Positions 28,129-37,604 of a stretch of 64,000 nucleotides of DNA are shown here, piece by piece. The notes under the pieces are model-generated. The model searched no databases. It saw only the letters and a list, made by a program, of their open reading frames with translations, and was not told the origin of the DNA. A program made the position numbers and the translations under genes. Source of the DNA: Candidatus Gastranaerophilales bacterium (GTDB lineage Bacteria > Cyanobacteriota > Vampirovibrionia > Gastranaerophilales > Gastranaerophilaceae); assembly GCA_944325105.1 (NCBI GenBank), contig CALUYW010000012.1, positions 1-64,000 of the forward strand. Reading direction: 5' to 3'. The stretch's first letter is position 1. Every line of letters begins with the position of its first letter.

Positions 28129-28575
28129 ATGGAAATATACAAAATATGGGCTTTGGTCGGATTTGTTTTTCTTTTTATAGAAATAATGACTCCCTCCATG
28201 TTCTTTCTGCCGCTTGGCGGAGCTGCGTTTTTTGCTGCAATAGCTGCTTTTAAATACCCTGATAACTACTGGATTCAAGGCGGCATGTTTGCTATTTTTG
28301 CGGTCGTGTTTTTCATTGTTGCAAGTCCTTTTATGAGAAAAAAAGAAACAGGCGATGAGCAAACGGGAGTTGACGCTAAGTATATTGAAAACGAGGCTTT
28401 GGTGCTTAAAGATATTGGTGTGAAAAACACTGACGGCATCGGTTCAATTAAAATCTACGGCGAAGTTTGGCAGGCAAAGTCAATTAACGGAGAAGAAATT
28501 AAAGAAGGTGAAATAGTTAAAATCGTAAAAAACGAAAGCCTGATTATGTACGTTGAGAAAATTAGTAAGGAGTAA
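28129..28575 (+). CDS. NfeD-like membrane protein
   Basis: 148 residues. Two or three membrane helices lie in the first 65 residues (LVGFVFLFIEIMTP, FFLPLGGAAFFAAIAAF), followed by a soluble OB-fold-like domain (GSIKIYGEVWQAKSI, GEIVKIVKNESLIMYVE). This is the short NfeD type, which usually partners with an SPFH protein. It is three bases ahead of such a gene. AAGGGG precedes the ATG. Confidence 0.9.
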   Translation: MEIYKIWALVGFVFLFIEIMTPSMFFLPLGGAAFFAAIAAFKYPDNYWIQGGMFAIFAVVFFIVASPFMRKKETGDEQTGVDAKYIENEALVLKDIGVKNTDGIGSIKIYGEVWQAKSINGEEIKEGEIVKIVKNESLIMYVEKISKE

Positions 28576-28578
28576 ATA

Positions 28579-29547
28579 ATGGTTTTGTTTTTAATTTTTG
28601 TAGTACTCGTTGTGGTATTTTTCCTCAGTGGATTTAAAATTGTTAATCAGGCTCAGGTAATGATAATTGAGCGTTTGGGTCGCTTTAACCGTATTTTGCA
28701 TCCCGGGCTGCAGTTTATTATTCCCTTTGTAGACACTGTTCGAGGCGTGCATTGGAAAAAGGTTTTAAGACTTGCAAACGGTGAATCTTACAGTGTTTAC
28801 TCTACTGTTGATAAAATAGATTTAAGGGAAAGTGTTTTTGATTTTCCCCGTCAAAACGTAATTACAAAAGACAATGTTACAATTTCAATAAATGCGCTTT
28901 TGTATTTTCAAATTATTGACCCGAAAAGCGCCGTGTATGAAATTGAAAATCTGCCCGAGGCTATTGAAAAATTAACTCAAACAACTCTTAGAAACGTAAT
29001 AGGGGAGATGGATTTAGATACAACATTTACCTCTCGTGACATAATTAATGAAAAACTAAGAGCAATATTGGATGACGCTACAAATAAATGGGGCGTTAAG
29101 ATAAACAGGGTTGAGCTTCAAGATATTATCCCGCCTAAAGAAATTCAAAATGCTATGGAAAAACAAATGAAAGCTGAACGTGACAGGCGTGCAGCCATTC
29201 TTGAGGCTGAGGGTCTTAAAAAGGCCGCTATCCTTGAGGCTGAGGGTGTTAAAGAAAGCCAAATAAATAAAGCCGAAGGTGAAAAACAGGCCGAAATCCT
29301 TGTAGCCGAAGGTAAGGCTCAAGCCCGTATAAGAGAGGCAGAGGGTGAAGCACAAGCAATAAGAAATATCATAGAGGCGCTAAGCGGAAACGGGCAGCCC
29401 GATAAGTATTTAATTGCTATGAAATATATCGAAACTCTTCAAGACATTACAAGCGGCAAGGATAATAAAGTAGTTTATATGCCATATGAGGCAACGGGCG
29501 TTTTAAGCTCTGTTGACGGTATTAAACAGATGTTTGATAAAAAGTAA
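28579..29547 (+). CDS. SPFH/stomatin-like membrane protein (QmcA type)
   Basis: 322 residues. It has one N-terminal membrane helix, the SPFH domain (MIIERLGRFNRILHPGLQFI, then VDTVRGVHWKKV) and a long alanine/glutamate-rich coiled coil (about residues 190-265, repeated AEG units). Such proteins form oligomeric membrane microdomain scaffolds that influence membrane proteases. It is paired with NfeD and directly followed by a two-component system, which is less usual. Confidence 0.93.
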   Translation: MVLFLIFVVLVVVFFLSGFKIVNQAQVMIIERLGRFNRILHPGLQFIIPFVDTVRGVHWKKVLRLANGESYSVYSTVDKIDLRESVFDFPRQNVITKDNVTISINALLYFQIIDPKSAVYEIENLPEAIEKLTQTTLRNVIGEMDLDTTFTSRDIINEKLRAILDDATNKWGVKINRVELQDIIPPKEIQNAMEKQMKAERDRRAAILEAEGLKKAAILEAEGVKESQINKAEGEKQAEILVAEGKAQARIREAEGEAQAIRNIIEALSGNGQPDKYLIAMKYIETLQDITSGKDNKVVYMPYEATGVLSSVDGIKQMFDKK

Positions 29548-29554
29548 GGTATTT

Positions 29555-30277
29555 ATGACAAAAACAAACAAAAGATTACTGGTAGTAGATGATGATGAGC
29601 AAATAAGAGAGCTTTTGACTTTTGATATTGCTCAGAGCGGATATATTGTAGATAGCGCTTCAGATGGTGAGGCCGGTCTTAAGAAGGTATTAGAGAACAA
29701 CTATGACCTTATTTTGCTCGATGTTATGATGCCAAAGATGAACGGTTATGATGTCTGTAAAAATATAAGGCTTGTGAAGCCTGCCGTTCCTATTCTTATG
29801 CTTACTGCCAAAGGTACAATTAACGATAAAACCGAGGGTTTTGACTGTGGTGCGGATGACTATCTTGTTAAACCTTTTGATGTTCAGGAAGTTCTGCTGC
29901 ATATCAGGGCTCTTCTTCGCCGCAGCGAAAATTCTTCCGATGAAACCAATTCTAAGGAAGTTTTAAGGGCTGGCGATATTGAGATTTTGCCCGATTCACT
30001 TGAGGCGGTTATTCAAGATAAAAAGAAAAAACTTACCCCAACCGAGTTTGAGATTTTATACTGCCTTATGCAGCATTTGAATAATCCTGTGACACTTGCC
30101 ACTTTGCTTGATGAGGTCTGGGGTTATGGGTCGGATGAAGATGTTCGCATGGTAAGAGTGCATGTGGGTTCTTTAAGACAAAAAATCGAAGAGGACACAA
30201 GAAAGCCAAAATACTTACATACGGTAACAAATGTCGGCTATAAGTTAACACCCTTTGGTTCTTTGGAGGAAATTTAA
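29555..30277 (+). CDS. OmpR/PhoB-family response regulator (RpaB-like)
   Basis: 240 residues from the ATG at 29555. The receiver domain has the acidic pocket VDDDE, phosphoacceptor Asp56 (LILLDVMMPKMNGYDV), TAKG and LVKPFD. The C-terminal winged helix has LTPTEFEILYCLM, EVWGYGSDEDVRMVRVHVGS and LHTVTNVGYKL. A longer frame back to 29513 overlaps the SPFH gene and is not needed. It overlaps the kinase gene by one base (TAATG), so the two are a cognate pair. Confidence 0.95.
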   Translation: MTKTNKRLLVVDDDEQIRELLTFDIAQSGYIVDSASDGEAGLKKVLENNYDLILLDVMMPKMNGYDVCKNIRLVKPAVPILMLTAKGTINDKTEGFDCGADDYLVKPFDVQEVLLHIRALLRRSENSSDETNSKEVLRAGDIEILPDSLEAVIQDKKKKLTPTEFEILYCLMQHLNNPVTLATLLDEVWGYGSDEDVRMVRVHVGSLRQKIEEDTRKPKYLHTVTNVGYKLTPFGSLEEI

Positions 30278-31929
30278 TGCAGAGGCTTAAAATTGCCCAA
30301 CAAATAATAATAGTGCTGCTTTTTGCGGTTCTTATACCCTTTGTTACAATAGGACTTATTATTTCAAACATTTCTCAGCAGTCTGTAAGAAAAGAACTCA
30401 ACTACAGCGCCCTTGAAATGTCTCGTACAATCGGTGAAAATGTTCAAGCTTACCTAAAATCCTCTCAAGAAGCGCTTAATCAGGTGGCAGATGCCATAAC
30501 TTTTATTCCCTATGCTTCAGATAGGGCAGATTTTTTGTCTGAAGTAGAGAGAAAAAATACTACTATAAGTAATCTTGACATAGTTGAAAAATCTAAAGTG
30601 CCAAATGAAATATACGCTTTTGATAAAGAGACTTCAAAAATAAAATTGCATAGCGACATAAACGACGAGTACTCCCTTGTGGCGCTGCTTGATGCTACTG
30701 ATATGCAAAACGCTGTGTCTGAAAGATATAAAGATGAAAAACGCCAGATTTATATTGTTGCAAAGGATAACTCTCTTGTTGCGACAAATACTGTTGATGC
30801 TCCCGAGTTTGGGCGTTTACTAAAAAATCTTCCTCAAAATAAAAAACTTGAGTTTCCCGATTTGTTTAATAAGTACAAAAACCAGCCAAGCGCCTACTAC
30901 GCGCTCGAAAATCCCGATTGGACCGTAATTGTAAATACGACCGAAAACATCACAAATGCTACGATTGATAAGGCGAGATTTAGAATAATCCTCTCACTTT
31001 CTCTTGCGGCGTTTTTCATAATCGCAATAGTCGGTATTTATACTTTTTACCTCTATATCAACATAAGACAGCTTTTTAAAGGTATTATTGCAATATCAAA
31101 AGGCAGCTATGAGAGAAAAATCCACCTGCTAAAAAGCGCTTTTACCCCGCATGAGATTGTTTTTCTTGCAAAAGAATTTAACTATATGGCAAAAAAAATT
31201 CATCAATCTTATCAGGATTTATCAGAGAAAAATATTGAACTTGAGCGCTTAAATGAGTTTAGAACAAACCTTGTAAACGCCATAAGTCACGAGTTCAGGA
31301 CTCCTCTTACAAGTATTGTCGGATATTCAAGCAGGCTTTTGCGTCATGATATAAAAATTGATGACGAAACAAGAGTAAAATCGCTAAAAATTATTAAACA
31401 ACAAGCACAAAGGCTTTCCAGAATGGTTGAGGATTTGCTTGTTGTGCCTGATATAGAAAGTTTTAGTATTCAATTAAACAAGGTTGAAATTAACCTTGGT
31501 GAGATGATAGAAAATTCAATACTATACGCTAACTCCAATAATTCAAAGTTTGATGTAAAAATATCTCCCGAACTAAAAGAGGTCTATGCAGACAGTGACA
31601 GGCTTGAACAGGTTTTAATTAACTTGTGTGATAATGCGGTTAAATATAATCAGGATGATGAACCGATAAAAATATATGCTGCAAATATTTCCGGACGTCC
31701 CTGTATATCTATAACAAATAAGACGCAGCCAATTCCTGAGGATATGAAAGAAAAACTCTTTGACAAGTTTATTCGTATGGATTCTGAGCTTACGCGTACT
31801 ACAAGAGGCACGGGGCTTGGACTCTATATTGTTAAAGGACTATGTGCTGCAATGAATATAGATATAATACTTAATTGTGAAGATGGTTATTTTAACTTAA
31901 CCCTTGTATTTAATGACTATGTCAAATAA
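30277..31929 (+). CDS. sensor histidine kinase
   Basis: 550 residues. Membrane helices lie at about 9-31 and 235-260 and flank an extracytoplasmic sensor of about 200 residues with a Cache-like finish (YYALENPDWTVIVNTTENI). HAMP follows, then a HisKA domain with the phosphorylated His near residue 337 in AISHEFRTPLTSIVG. The ATPase domain has VLINLCDNAVKYN (N box) and TRGTGLGLYIVKGL (G2). The signal is unknown. It is partner of the preceding regulator; tadA starts inside its 3' end. Confidence 0.95.
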   Translation: MQRLKIAQQIIIVLLFAVLIPFVTIGLIISNISQQSVRKELNYSALEMSRTIGENVQAYLKSSQEALNQVADAITFIPYASDRADFLSEVERKNTTISNLDIVEKSKVPNEIYAFDKETSKIKLHSDINDEYSLVALLDATDMQNAVSERYKDEKRQIYIVAKDNSLVATNTVDAPEFGRLLKNLPQNKKLEFPDLFNKYKNQPSAYYALENPDWTVIVNTTENITNATIDKARFRIILSLSLAAFFIIAIVGIYTFYLYINIRQLFKGIIAISKGSYERKIHLLKSAFTPHEIVFLAKEFNYMAKKIHQSYQDLSEKNIELERLNEFRTNLVNAISHEFRTPLTSIVGYSSRLLRHDIKIDDETRVKSLKIIKQQAQRLSRMVEDLLVVPDIESFSIQLNKVEINLGEMIENSILYANSNNSKFDVKISPELKEVYADSDRLEQVLINLCDNAVKYNQDDEPIKIYAANISGRPCISITNKTQPIPEDMKEKLFDKFIRMDSELTRTTRGTGLGLYIVKGLCAAMNIDIILNCEDGYFNLTLVFNDYVK

Positions 31930-32359
31930 TAACAAATATATGCAATTGGCTCTCGACATGGCTTTAACCTCGGGTAAGGACATACCTGTAGGTTGTGTTA
32001 TAGTCAAAGATTCAAAAGTTATTGCAAAAGCAGTAAACACAAGAGAAAAGACAAATGATATAAGTGCCCATGCTGAAATTATAGCACTTAGGGAGGCGTC
32101 AAGAGTTCTGGGCAACTGGCGCTTGAGTGGTTGTAAGCTATATGTAACGCTTGAGCCTTGTCCTATGTGCGCTTGGGCGATTTTAAACTCAAGAGCAGAT
32201 GAAATTTATTTTGGCTCATATGATACAAAATACGGCGCTTTTGGCTCTAAAATCAATCTTGTAAATATTTCCGACTTTAAACCAAAAGTTTTTGGCGGTA
32301 TTATGGAGGATGAGTGTAACAGGGTTCTTGAAAAATATTTTTTGGAATTAAGAAAATGA
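31919..32359 (+). CDS. tadA: tRNA-specific adenosine deaminase
   Basis: 146 residues. The zinc site is HAEIIALRE plus EPCPMCAWAIL, with the TadA-typical NWRLSGCKLYVTLEPC context and GSYDTKYGAFGS. It converts A34 to inosine in tRNA-Arg(ACG). Several in-frame starts are possible (31904 TTG, 31913 ATG, 31919 ATG); 31919 gives the usual N-terminus NNNKYMQLALDMA. The gene overlaps the kinase gene by 11 bases with no strong ribosome binding site, so expression probably depends on coupling. Confidence 0.93.
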   Translation: MSNNNKYMQLALDMALTSGKDIPVGCVIVKDSKVIAKAVNTREKTNDISAHAEIIALREASRVLGNWRLSGCKLYVTLEPCPMCAWAILNSRADEIYFGSYDTKYGAFGSKINLVNISDFKPKVFGGIMEDECNRVLEKYFLELRK

Positions 32360-33096
32360 AAGATTATCTTGATAAGCTTGTAAAAAAATATGAGACAAAA
32401 GACTTTATAAAAAATGACCCCGTGCGCTTTGCACATAAATTTAAAAATAAAAACGATATAGAAATAGCCTCTTTTATAGCGGCATTGTTTGCTTTTGGTA
32501 AGCGTGAAGCTTTTATTGCAAAGCTGGATAGCCTTTTTGATGTTATGGAAAATAAACCCTATGAGTTTGTTTTAAATTTTTCTCAAAACAAAGAGCTTGT
32601 AGAAGGTTTTGTATACAGGTTTGTAAAAGATATAGACCTTGTGTGCTTTTTATCTTCTCTTGAAAAGCTCTATAAAAAAGATAAAATCTCGCTTGAGGAA
32701 TTATTTTACCAAGGCAAAAGAAAGGGCGATATGCTTCATTTTGTAAGTAAATACTTTTACTCTTGCTTAAATTGCCCTCCGGGTCTTGGTTTTTGTCATC
32801 TTTTTGCTCGTCCCGAGAAAGGCGGAGCAATGAAAAGACTAAATATGTTTTTGCGCTGGATGGTAAGGCGCGGGCCTGTTGATATCGGTTTGTGGGATTT
32901 TATAGGTACAAATGAGCTCTTAATTCCCCTAGATGTTCATGTGGGCAGGGTTTCTCGTTCTTTAGGGCTGCTTAAAAGAAATGCAAACGACTTTAAGTCA
33001 GTGCTTGAACTTACGGAAAAATTAAAAGAATTTGACCCAAGCGACCCTGTCAAGTACGACTTTGCTCTTTTTGGCGCAGGGATTAACCAAGGTTAA
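32356..33096 (+). CDS. DUF2400 / TIGR02757 family protein
   Basis: 246 residues. Motifs match this conserved family of unknown function: DPVRFAHKF, IASFIAALFAFGKREAFI, NMFLRWMVRRGPVDIGLWDF, LIPLDVHVGRVSRSLGLLKR and the C-terminal DPVKYDFALFGAGI. The fold is thought to be helical and related to HhH-type DNA glycosylases, but no activity is established as far as I know. It overlaps tadA by four bases (ATGA). Confidence 0.85.
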   Translation: MKDYLDKLVKKYETKDFIKNDPVRFAHKFKNKNDIEIASFIAALFAFGKREAFIAKLDSLFDVMENKPYEFVLNFSQNKELVEGFVYRFVKDIDLVCFLSSLEKLYKKDKISLEELFYQGKRKGDMLHFVSKYFYSCLNCPPGLGFCHLFARPEKGGAMKRLNMFLRWMVRRGPVDIGLWDFIGTNELLIPLDVHVGRVSRSLGLLKRNANDFKSVLELTEKLKEFDPSDPVKYDFALFGAGINQG

Positions 33097-33172
33097 ATAT
33101 TTATAAAATAATATGGAATAAGAGAATATTTGTATTAAAATATTACTAGATACTCCGACAAAAAGGACGACA

Positions 33173-34819
33173 ATGAAGTATTCTAAATATTCCGTAGTTA
33201 TAATTGGCAGTGGTGTTGCAGGACTGTATCTCGCGCTTAAAATCGCATCACAAAAGCATGTAAATGACGGCATACTTGTCGTAACAAAGTCCGAGCTTGA
33301 TAAATCAGGTTCAACGCTTGCTCAGGGCGGCATTGTTGCAGTCTTGCCCGAATTTAACAAGGATGATTCCATAAGCTCGCATATTAGTGACACAATTAAA
33401 GCGGGATGCGGGCTAAATGACTTTAATACGGTTAAATTTATTTCACAAAATTCTTCTTGTGTTATTCAAGATTTAATTAATCTGGGTGTTGAGTTTGATA
33501 AAACATCCGATGGTAAATTAAGCTTTGCACTCGAGGCGGCACACAGTGTTCCAAGAATTCTCCACGTTAAAGACGCTACGGGCAGAGCCATTGAAGATGT
33601 ATTGTGTCAAAAAGTCAGAGAGTCTGATGAAATAGAAGTTTATGAAAATACCTCGGCAGTTGAAATACTTGTTGATAAATCAAACAGTGCAAAAGGTGTT
33701 ATAGTCTACAATCGTGAGGCGGATTCTTATGAAGCGGTATACTCTAACGCTGTTGTAATTGCAACAGGTGGTGTTGGGCAATTGTATACTCACACAACAA
33801 ATCCTGAAGTTGTGACAGGTGATGGCATAGCGCTTGCTTATAGAGCAGGAGCAAACGTGGAAAATATGGAATTTGTTCAGTTTCACCCCACGGCTCTTGC
33901 TGTAAGTAATAAAAATACTATGCCTTTAGTTTCTGAAGCCGCTAGAGGAGCAGGTGCAAAACTTTGCGATTCGAAAGGCAAATACTTTGCTCATGATTTT
34001 GATTCAAGAGGTGAGCTTGCACCAAGGGACGTTGTAGCGCGTGCTATATATTCTACAATGACAAAAAATGGCGATGACAATGTTTTTCTTGATATTTCAC
34101 AAATGGGAATAGAATTTTTCAGAAACAGATTTCCAAACATTGCAAAAAGTTGCGAAGAAAACAATATTGATATTTCAGATGGTTTAATACCTGTTGCACC
34201 AGCTGCTCACTACTTTATGGGCGGTATAAAAACAAATATTTACGGACAAACAAATATAGAAAATCTTTACGCCTTAGGTGAAGCATCCTGCAGCGGTTTT
34301 CATGGTGCAAACAGACTTGCCTCAAACTCTCTTTTAGAGTGTGCCGCAGGGGCATACGAGCTTGCAGATTTTCTATCCGAAAGAAATCTTGATGCACCTA
34401 AAAACTATGATGAAAAGGTTAAAACAATACTTGATAAATATGTTCAAGATACCGATAACTGTTGTGATTTTATAGACACTGACATTGAAGAAATCAAAAA
34501 TAATATCAAAACAATTATGTGGGAAAATGCAGGAATTGTAAGAAATAAGGAAAGACTCACAAATGCCAAAGTTGAACTTGCTAAGCTTTCAAAAGTTTTA
34601 AACTCTTCAACCTGTTCTCATATTGTTGAGTGTTACGAAGCAAAGAATATGATTCTTGTGGCTTCGCTTATAGTTGAAGCAGCACTTGCAAGAGAAAATT
34701 CTCTGGGTGCGCACTACAGAGAGGATTTTCCTCAGTGTGATGAAGTTGTAAATAAAGCTGCCAATTGTGCGGTCGGCTTAAACTGCGAGGTAGAAAATGG
34801 CGAAATTTTTGCTGAATGA
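33173..34819 (+). CDS. nadB: L-aspartate oxidase
   Basis: 548 residues. The FAD fold starts VVIIGSGVAGLYLALKI, and STLAQGGIVAVL follows. GGVGQLYTHTTNPEVVTGDG, FVQFHPTAL, ELAPRDVVARAI and PAAHYFMGGIKT are the succinate-dehydrogenase-family active-site segments. It oxidises aspartate to iminoaspartate, the first step of de novo NAD synthesis. AAAGGACG precedes the ATG. nadC overlaps its 3' end by 23 bases; nadA is not in the cluster. Confidence 0.96.
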   Translation: MKYSKYSVVIIGSGVAGLYLALKIASQKHVNDGILVVTKSELDKSGSTLAQGGIVAVLPEFNKDDSISSHISDTIKAGCGLNDFNTVKFISQNSSCVIQDLINLGVEFDKTSDGKLSFALEAAHSVPRILHVKDATGRAIEDVLCQKVRESDEIEVYENTSAVEILVDKSNSAKGVIVYNREADSYEAVYSNAVVIATGGVGQLYTHTTNPEVVTGDGIALAYRAGANVENMEFVQFHPTALAVSNKNTMPLVSEAARGAGAKLCDSKGKYFAHDFDSRGELAPRDVVARAIYSTMTKNGDDNVFLDISQMGIEFFRNRFPNIAKSCEENNIDISDGLIPVAPAAHYFMGGIKTNIYGQTNIENLYALGEASCSGFHGANRLASNSLLECAAGAYELADFLSERNLDAPKNYDEKVKTILDKYVQDTDNCCDFIDTDIEEIKNNIKTIMWENAGIVRNKERLTNAKVELAKLSKVLNSSTCSHIVECYEAKNMILVASLIVEAALARENSLGAHYREDFPQCDEVVNKAANCAVGLNCEVENGEIFAE

Positions 34820-35660
34820 TTTTATGATAGAAGAGCACATAAAAGCTGCTTTAGCTGAAGATATCGGATATGGCGATATTACAACCGATTCTGTTTGCGC
34901 TTCTTTAAGTGATGATGCAAAATTTTGTGTGTATCTAACTACAAGGACTGACGGAGTCTTCTGTGGGGCGGACGTTTTTAGAATGGTCTTTGAAGTTCTT
35001 GCAAAAGATAAGGTTGAGGTTGAATTTTATTTTAACGACGGCGATGAAATTAAAAAAGGCGACAAAATTGCCCGTATTTCAGGCTGCGCCAGATATATTC
35101 TAACAGGCGAAAGATTGGCACTAAACTATACTCAGAGAATGAGCGGAATTGCCACTATGACAAGAAAGTATCAAAATATTGCTAAAAAATACGGTGCAAG
35201 AGTTGTTGATACAAGAAAAAATACTCCCAACTTCAGGATTTTTGAAAAATATGCAGTAAAAGTGGGCGGCGGTTATCTGCACAGGTTTAACCTGTGTGAT
35301 TGTGTTATGTTAAAAGACAATCATATAGCTCTTCTTGGCGGTTCAATCGAAACTGCGGTGAAAAAAGTTCGAGAAAATATATCCCATGCTCATAAAATCG
35401 AGGTTGAATGCGATACAATGGAGCAGGTAAAAGCTGCAATAAGCGCAGGCACTGATATTATAATGCTCGATAACATGCCACCTGAAAAAATGGTAGAGTG
35501 CGTTAAATTAATCGATAAAAAAGCAATAGTTGAGGCAAGCGGCGGGGTTAACCTCGAATCTGTTGAAGCTATAGCAAAGACAGGTGTCGATATTATTTCA
35601 ACAAGCGCTATTGTTGCTAAGGCAAATACTCTTGATTTGGCTTTTGATTATATAAAATAA
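34797..35660 (+). CDS. nadC: quinolinate phosphoribosyltransferase
   Basis: 287 residues. LAEDIGYGDITTDSV at the N-terminus, RLALNYTQRMSGIAT, DTRKNTPNFRIFEKYAVKVG and LKDNHI are the NadC substrate-binding segments. The usual DTRKTTPGLR is slightly changed to DTRKNTPNFR. It makes nicotinate mononucleotide from quinolinate. The start lies 23 bases inside nadB, consistent with coupling. Confidence 0.95.
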   Translation: MAKFLLNDFMIEEHIKAALAEDIGYGDITTDSVCASLSDDAKFCVYLTTRTDGVFCGADVFRMVFEVLAKDKVEVEFYFNDGDEIKKGDKIARISGCARYILTGERLALNYTQRMSGIATMTRKYQNIAKKYGARVVDTRKNTPNFRIFEKYAVKVGGGYLHRFNLCDCVMLKDNHIALLGGSIETAVKKVRENISHAHKIEVECDTMEQVKAAISAGTDIIMLDNMPPEKMVECVKLIDKKAIVEASGGVNLESVEAIAKTGVDIISTSAIVAKANTLDLAFDYIK

Positions 35661-35661
35661 A

Positions 35662-37032
35662 TTATTCTTTGCCCTTAATCTGCGCATCAAGCCTATATGC
35701 TGCAGTTAAGAGTATATCTATCGTTGAAGAATAAGGCGGAGCATACGGCAGGTCAAGATGCAAAAATTCTTCTACGGTAAGACCTGATTGAAGAGCTGAT
35801 GTAACGGTGTTTATTCTTTTGTTTACATCTCCCGTACCAACACCCTGTGCGCCAAGGAGTTTGCCTGTTTTTTTATCTGCAACGAGTTTTATTGTGATGT
35901 TTTCTGAATCCGGCATGTAGCCCGCTTTGTCCTTTTTAACAACTGTGGCACTTATTGGCTGCAGGTCATGTTTTTGGGCAATTTTTGCTGCAGTTTCGGC
36001 ATTCATGCCCGTAAGGGCTATGGTATAGTTAAAATATTTTGTAATAGCAGAACCCAAAATACCATCGAACCTCTCGCATACTTTTGGGCAATTAGTGACA
36101 TTAATTGCGGCAACTCGCCCTTCTTTGTTTGCTATAGTTCCAAGTGCAACATAAACGGGCCTTTTTGTAATGAGACAGTGCTCTTCGGTGCAATCTCCCG
36201 CAGCCCAGATGTTTTCTATATTTGTTCGCATGGAGCTGTCTGTTTCAATCCCCCCTGTTATGCCGATTTTTACACCTGCATCTTTTGCCAGAGCTACATT
36301 TGGTCTTACCCCAATAGCGATAACGCAAAAATCTGCCTCAAGCTCAAGCCCGCTTTTTGTTCTTAGTTTTATAAATTTTCCCTGTTCATCTGCAAAAAAT
36401 TCTTCAACTTCTTGATTAAAATGCATATCAACCCATTGTCTGTCGCGCTCAAGGATGTGATTTTTAATCATATCGCTAAATTCACTGTCAAAAATTTTCA
36501 TCATTCTGTCTGAATTTTCAACAAGTGTGACACTTATGCCGTTTTCAACAAAAGCCTCAATAAGCTCTATTCCAATATATCCGCCGCCTATTATAATTAC
36601 TTTTTTTGCTCCCTGCATTGCCTCTTTTATTTTTATACCGTCTTGAATTTTTTTAAGGTAATAGACTCCGTCTATATTAATATTTTTTATATTTGGTCTG
36701 ATAAGTTCAGCCCCCGTGCATATAACAAGCTCGTCATAACTTATCTCTTTATTGTTTGCGATTATACATTTTTTCTCGGGGATAATTTTTTCCACTTTAT
36801 GTTCAAGAAAAATATTTATCCCTTGTTTTTCAAAGTCTTCAGGTGTCCTTATGATAAGTTGATTAATATTTTTTACCGTTCCCTCTATAAAATACGGAAG
36901 CCCGCAAGCACTGTATGAAATAAGGTTTTCATCAGTATAGAGTTCAACTATATTCTCGGGATTCATCCTTTTTGCTTTTGCTGCTGTTTTTGGGCCTGCC
37001 GCGCCGCCGCCGATAATTACTATTTTTTTCAT
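35662..37032 (-). CDS. CoA-disulfide reductase / NADH oxidase-like flavoprotein
   Basis: 456 residues from the ATG at 37032; an upstream TTG is possible but unlikely. It has the N-terminal FAD motif VIIGGGAAGPKTAAKAK and the single redox cysteine in LISYSACGLPYFIEG that marks the CoADR/Nox/Npr group. The NAD motif is KVIIIGGGYIGIELIEAF, then IWAAGDCTEEHC, and the C-terminal dimerisation domain follows. It reduces CoA disulfide or oxygen with NAD(P)H; which one cannot be told. It is divergent from rsmD with only 29 bases between starts and nearly abuts nadC. Confidence 0.88.
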   Translation of the reverse strand: MKKIVIIGGGAAGPKTAAKAKRMNPENIVELYTDENLISYSACGLPYFIEGTVKNINQLIIRTPEDFEKQGINIFLEHKVEKIIPEKKCIIANNKEISYDELVICTGAELIRPNIKNINIDGVYYLKKIQDGIKIKEAMQGAKKVIIIGGGYIGIELIEAFVENGISVTLVENSDRMMKIFDSEFSDMIKNHILERDRQWVDMHFNQEVEEFFADEQGKFIKLRTKSGLELEADFCVIAIGVRPNVALAKDAGVKIGITGGIETDSSMRTNIENIWAAGDCTEEHCLITKRPVYVALGTIANKEGRVAAINVTNCPKVCERFDGILGSAITKYFNYTIALTGMNAETAAKIAQKHDLQPISATVVKKDKAGYMPDSENITIKLVADKKTGKLLGAQGVGTGDVNKRINTVTSALQSGLTVEEFLHLDLPYAPPYSSTIDILLTAAYRLDAQIKGKE

Positions 37033-37061
37033 GTTATTATGATGCAAAAGGTTTTTAAAAA

Positions 37062-37604
37062 ATGCATCTTACAGGTGGGCAATATAAAGGTAGAAAAATA
37101 ATCACTCCAAAGGGCGTGCGTCCCACTCTTTCTAATGTCAGAGAGAGCGTGTTTAATGTTTTATACTCATATATGGGGGATTTTTCGGGTAAAAAATTTC
37201 TGGATTTGTTTTTGGGCAGTGGTATTATGACCCTTGAAGCGCTATCCAGAGGTTTTGAAACACTATCTTTTGAGATAGATTCATCTGTTATAAACATTGC
37301 AAAACAAAATCTAAAAGCCCTCAGTGCTGATACTAAAATCGTAAAATCAGATTCTCTAAAGTATAATTTTAAAAAAGACTCTAAATTTGATGTAATATAC
37401 GCTGACCCGCCGTGGGATTATTCTTATAGTAAGATATTTGAAATATGTCAAAATCTCCTCTTGCCTGATGGAGTTGCAATTATTGAATGCGATAAAAAGA
37501 AAAAGCCCGATGTTATAAGAGAACTTGGAAACTTCTCTTCATCGGAACTTTTTAAAGAAAAAAATTATGGTCGTTGTTGTCTTTTGTTTATAAGATTATG
37601 TTGA
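37062..37604 (+). CDS. rsmD: 16S rRNA (guanine966-N2)-methyltransferase RsmD
   Basis: 180 residues. It starts with the family N-terminus MHLTGGQYKGRKIITPKGVR, then PTLSNVRESVFNVL, the SAM-binding LDLFLGSGIMTLEALSRG and the catalytic DPPW motif (residues about 111-114). It methylates G966 of 16S rRNA. AAAGG lies 10 bases before the ATG. The last nine bases overlap the convergent EF-hand gene. Confidence 0.93.
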   Translation: MHLTGGQYKGRKIITPKGVRPTLSNVRESVFNVLYSYMGDFSGKKFLDLFLGSGIMTLEALSRGFETLSFEIDSSVINIAKQNLKALSADTKIVKSDSLKYNFKKDSKFDVIYADPPWDYSYSKIFEICQNLLLPDGVAIIECDKKKKPDVIRELGNFSSSELFKEKNYGRCCLLFIRLC

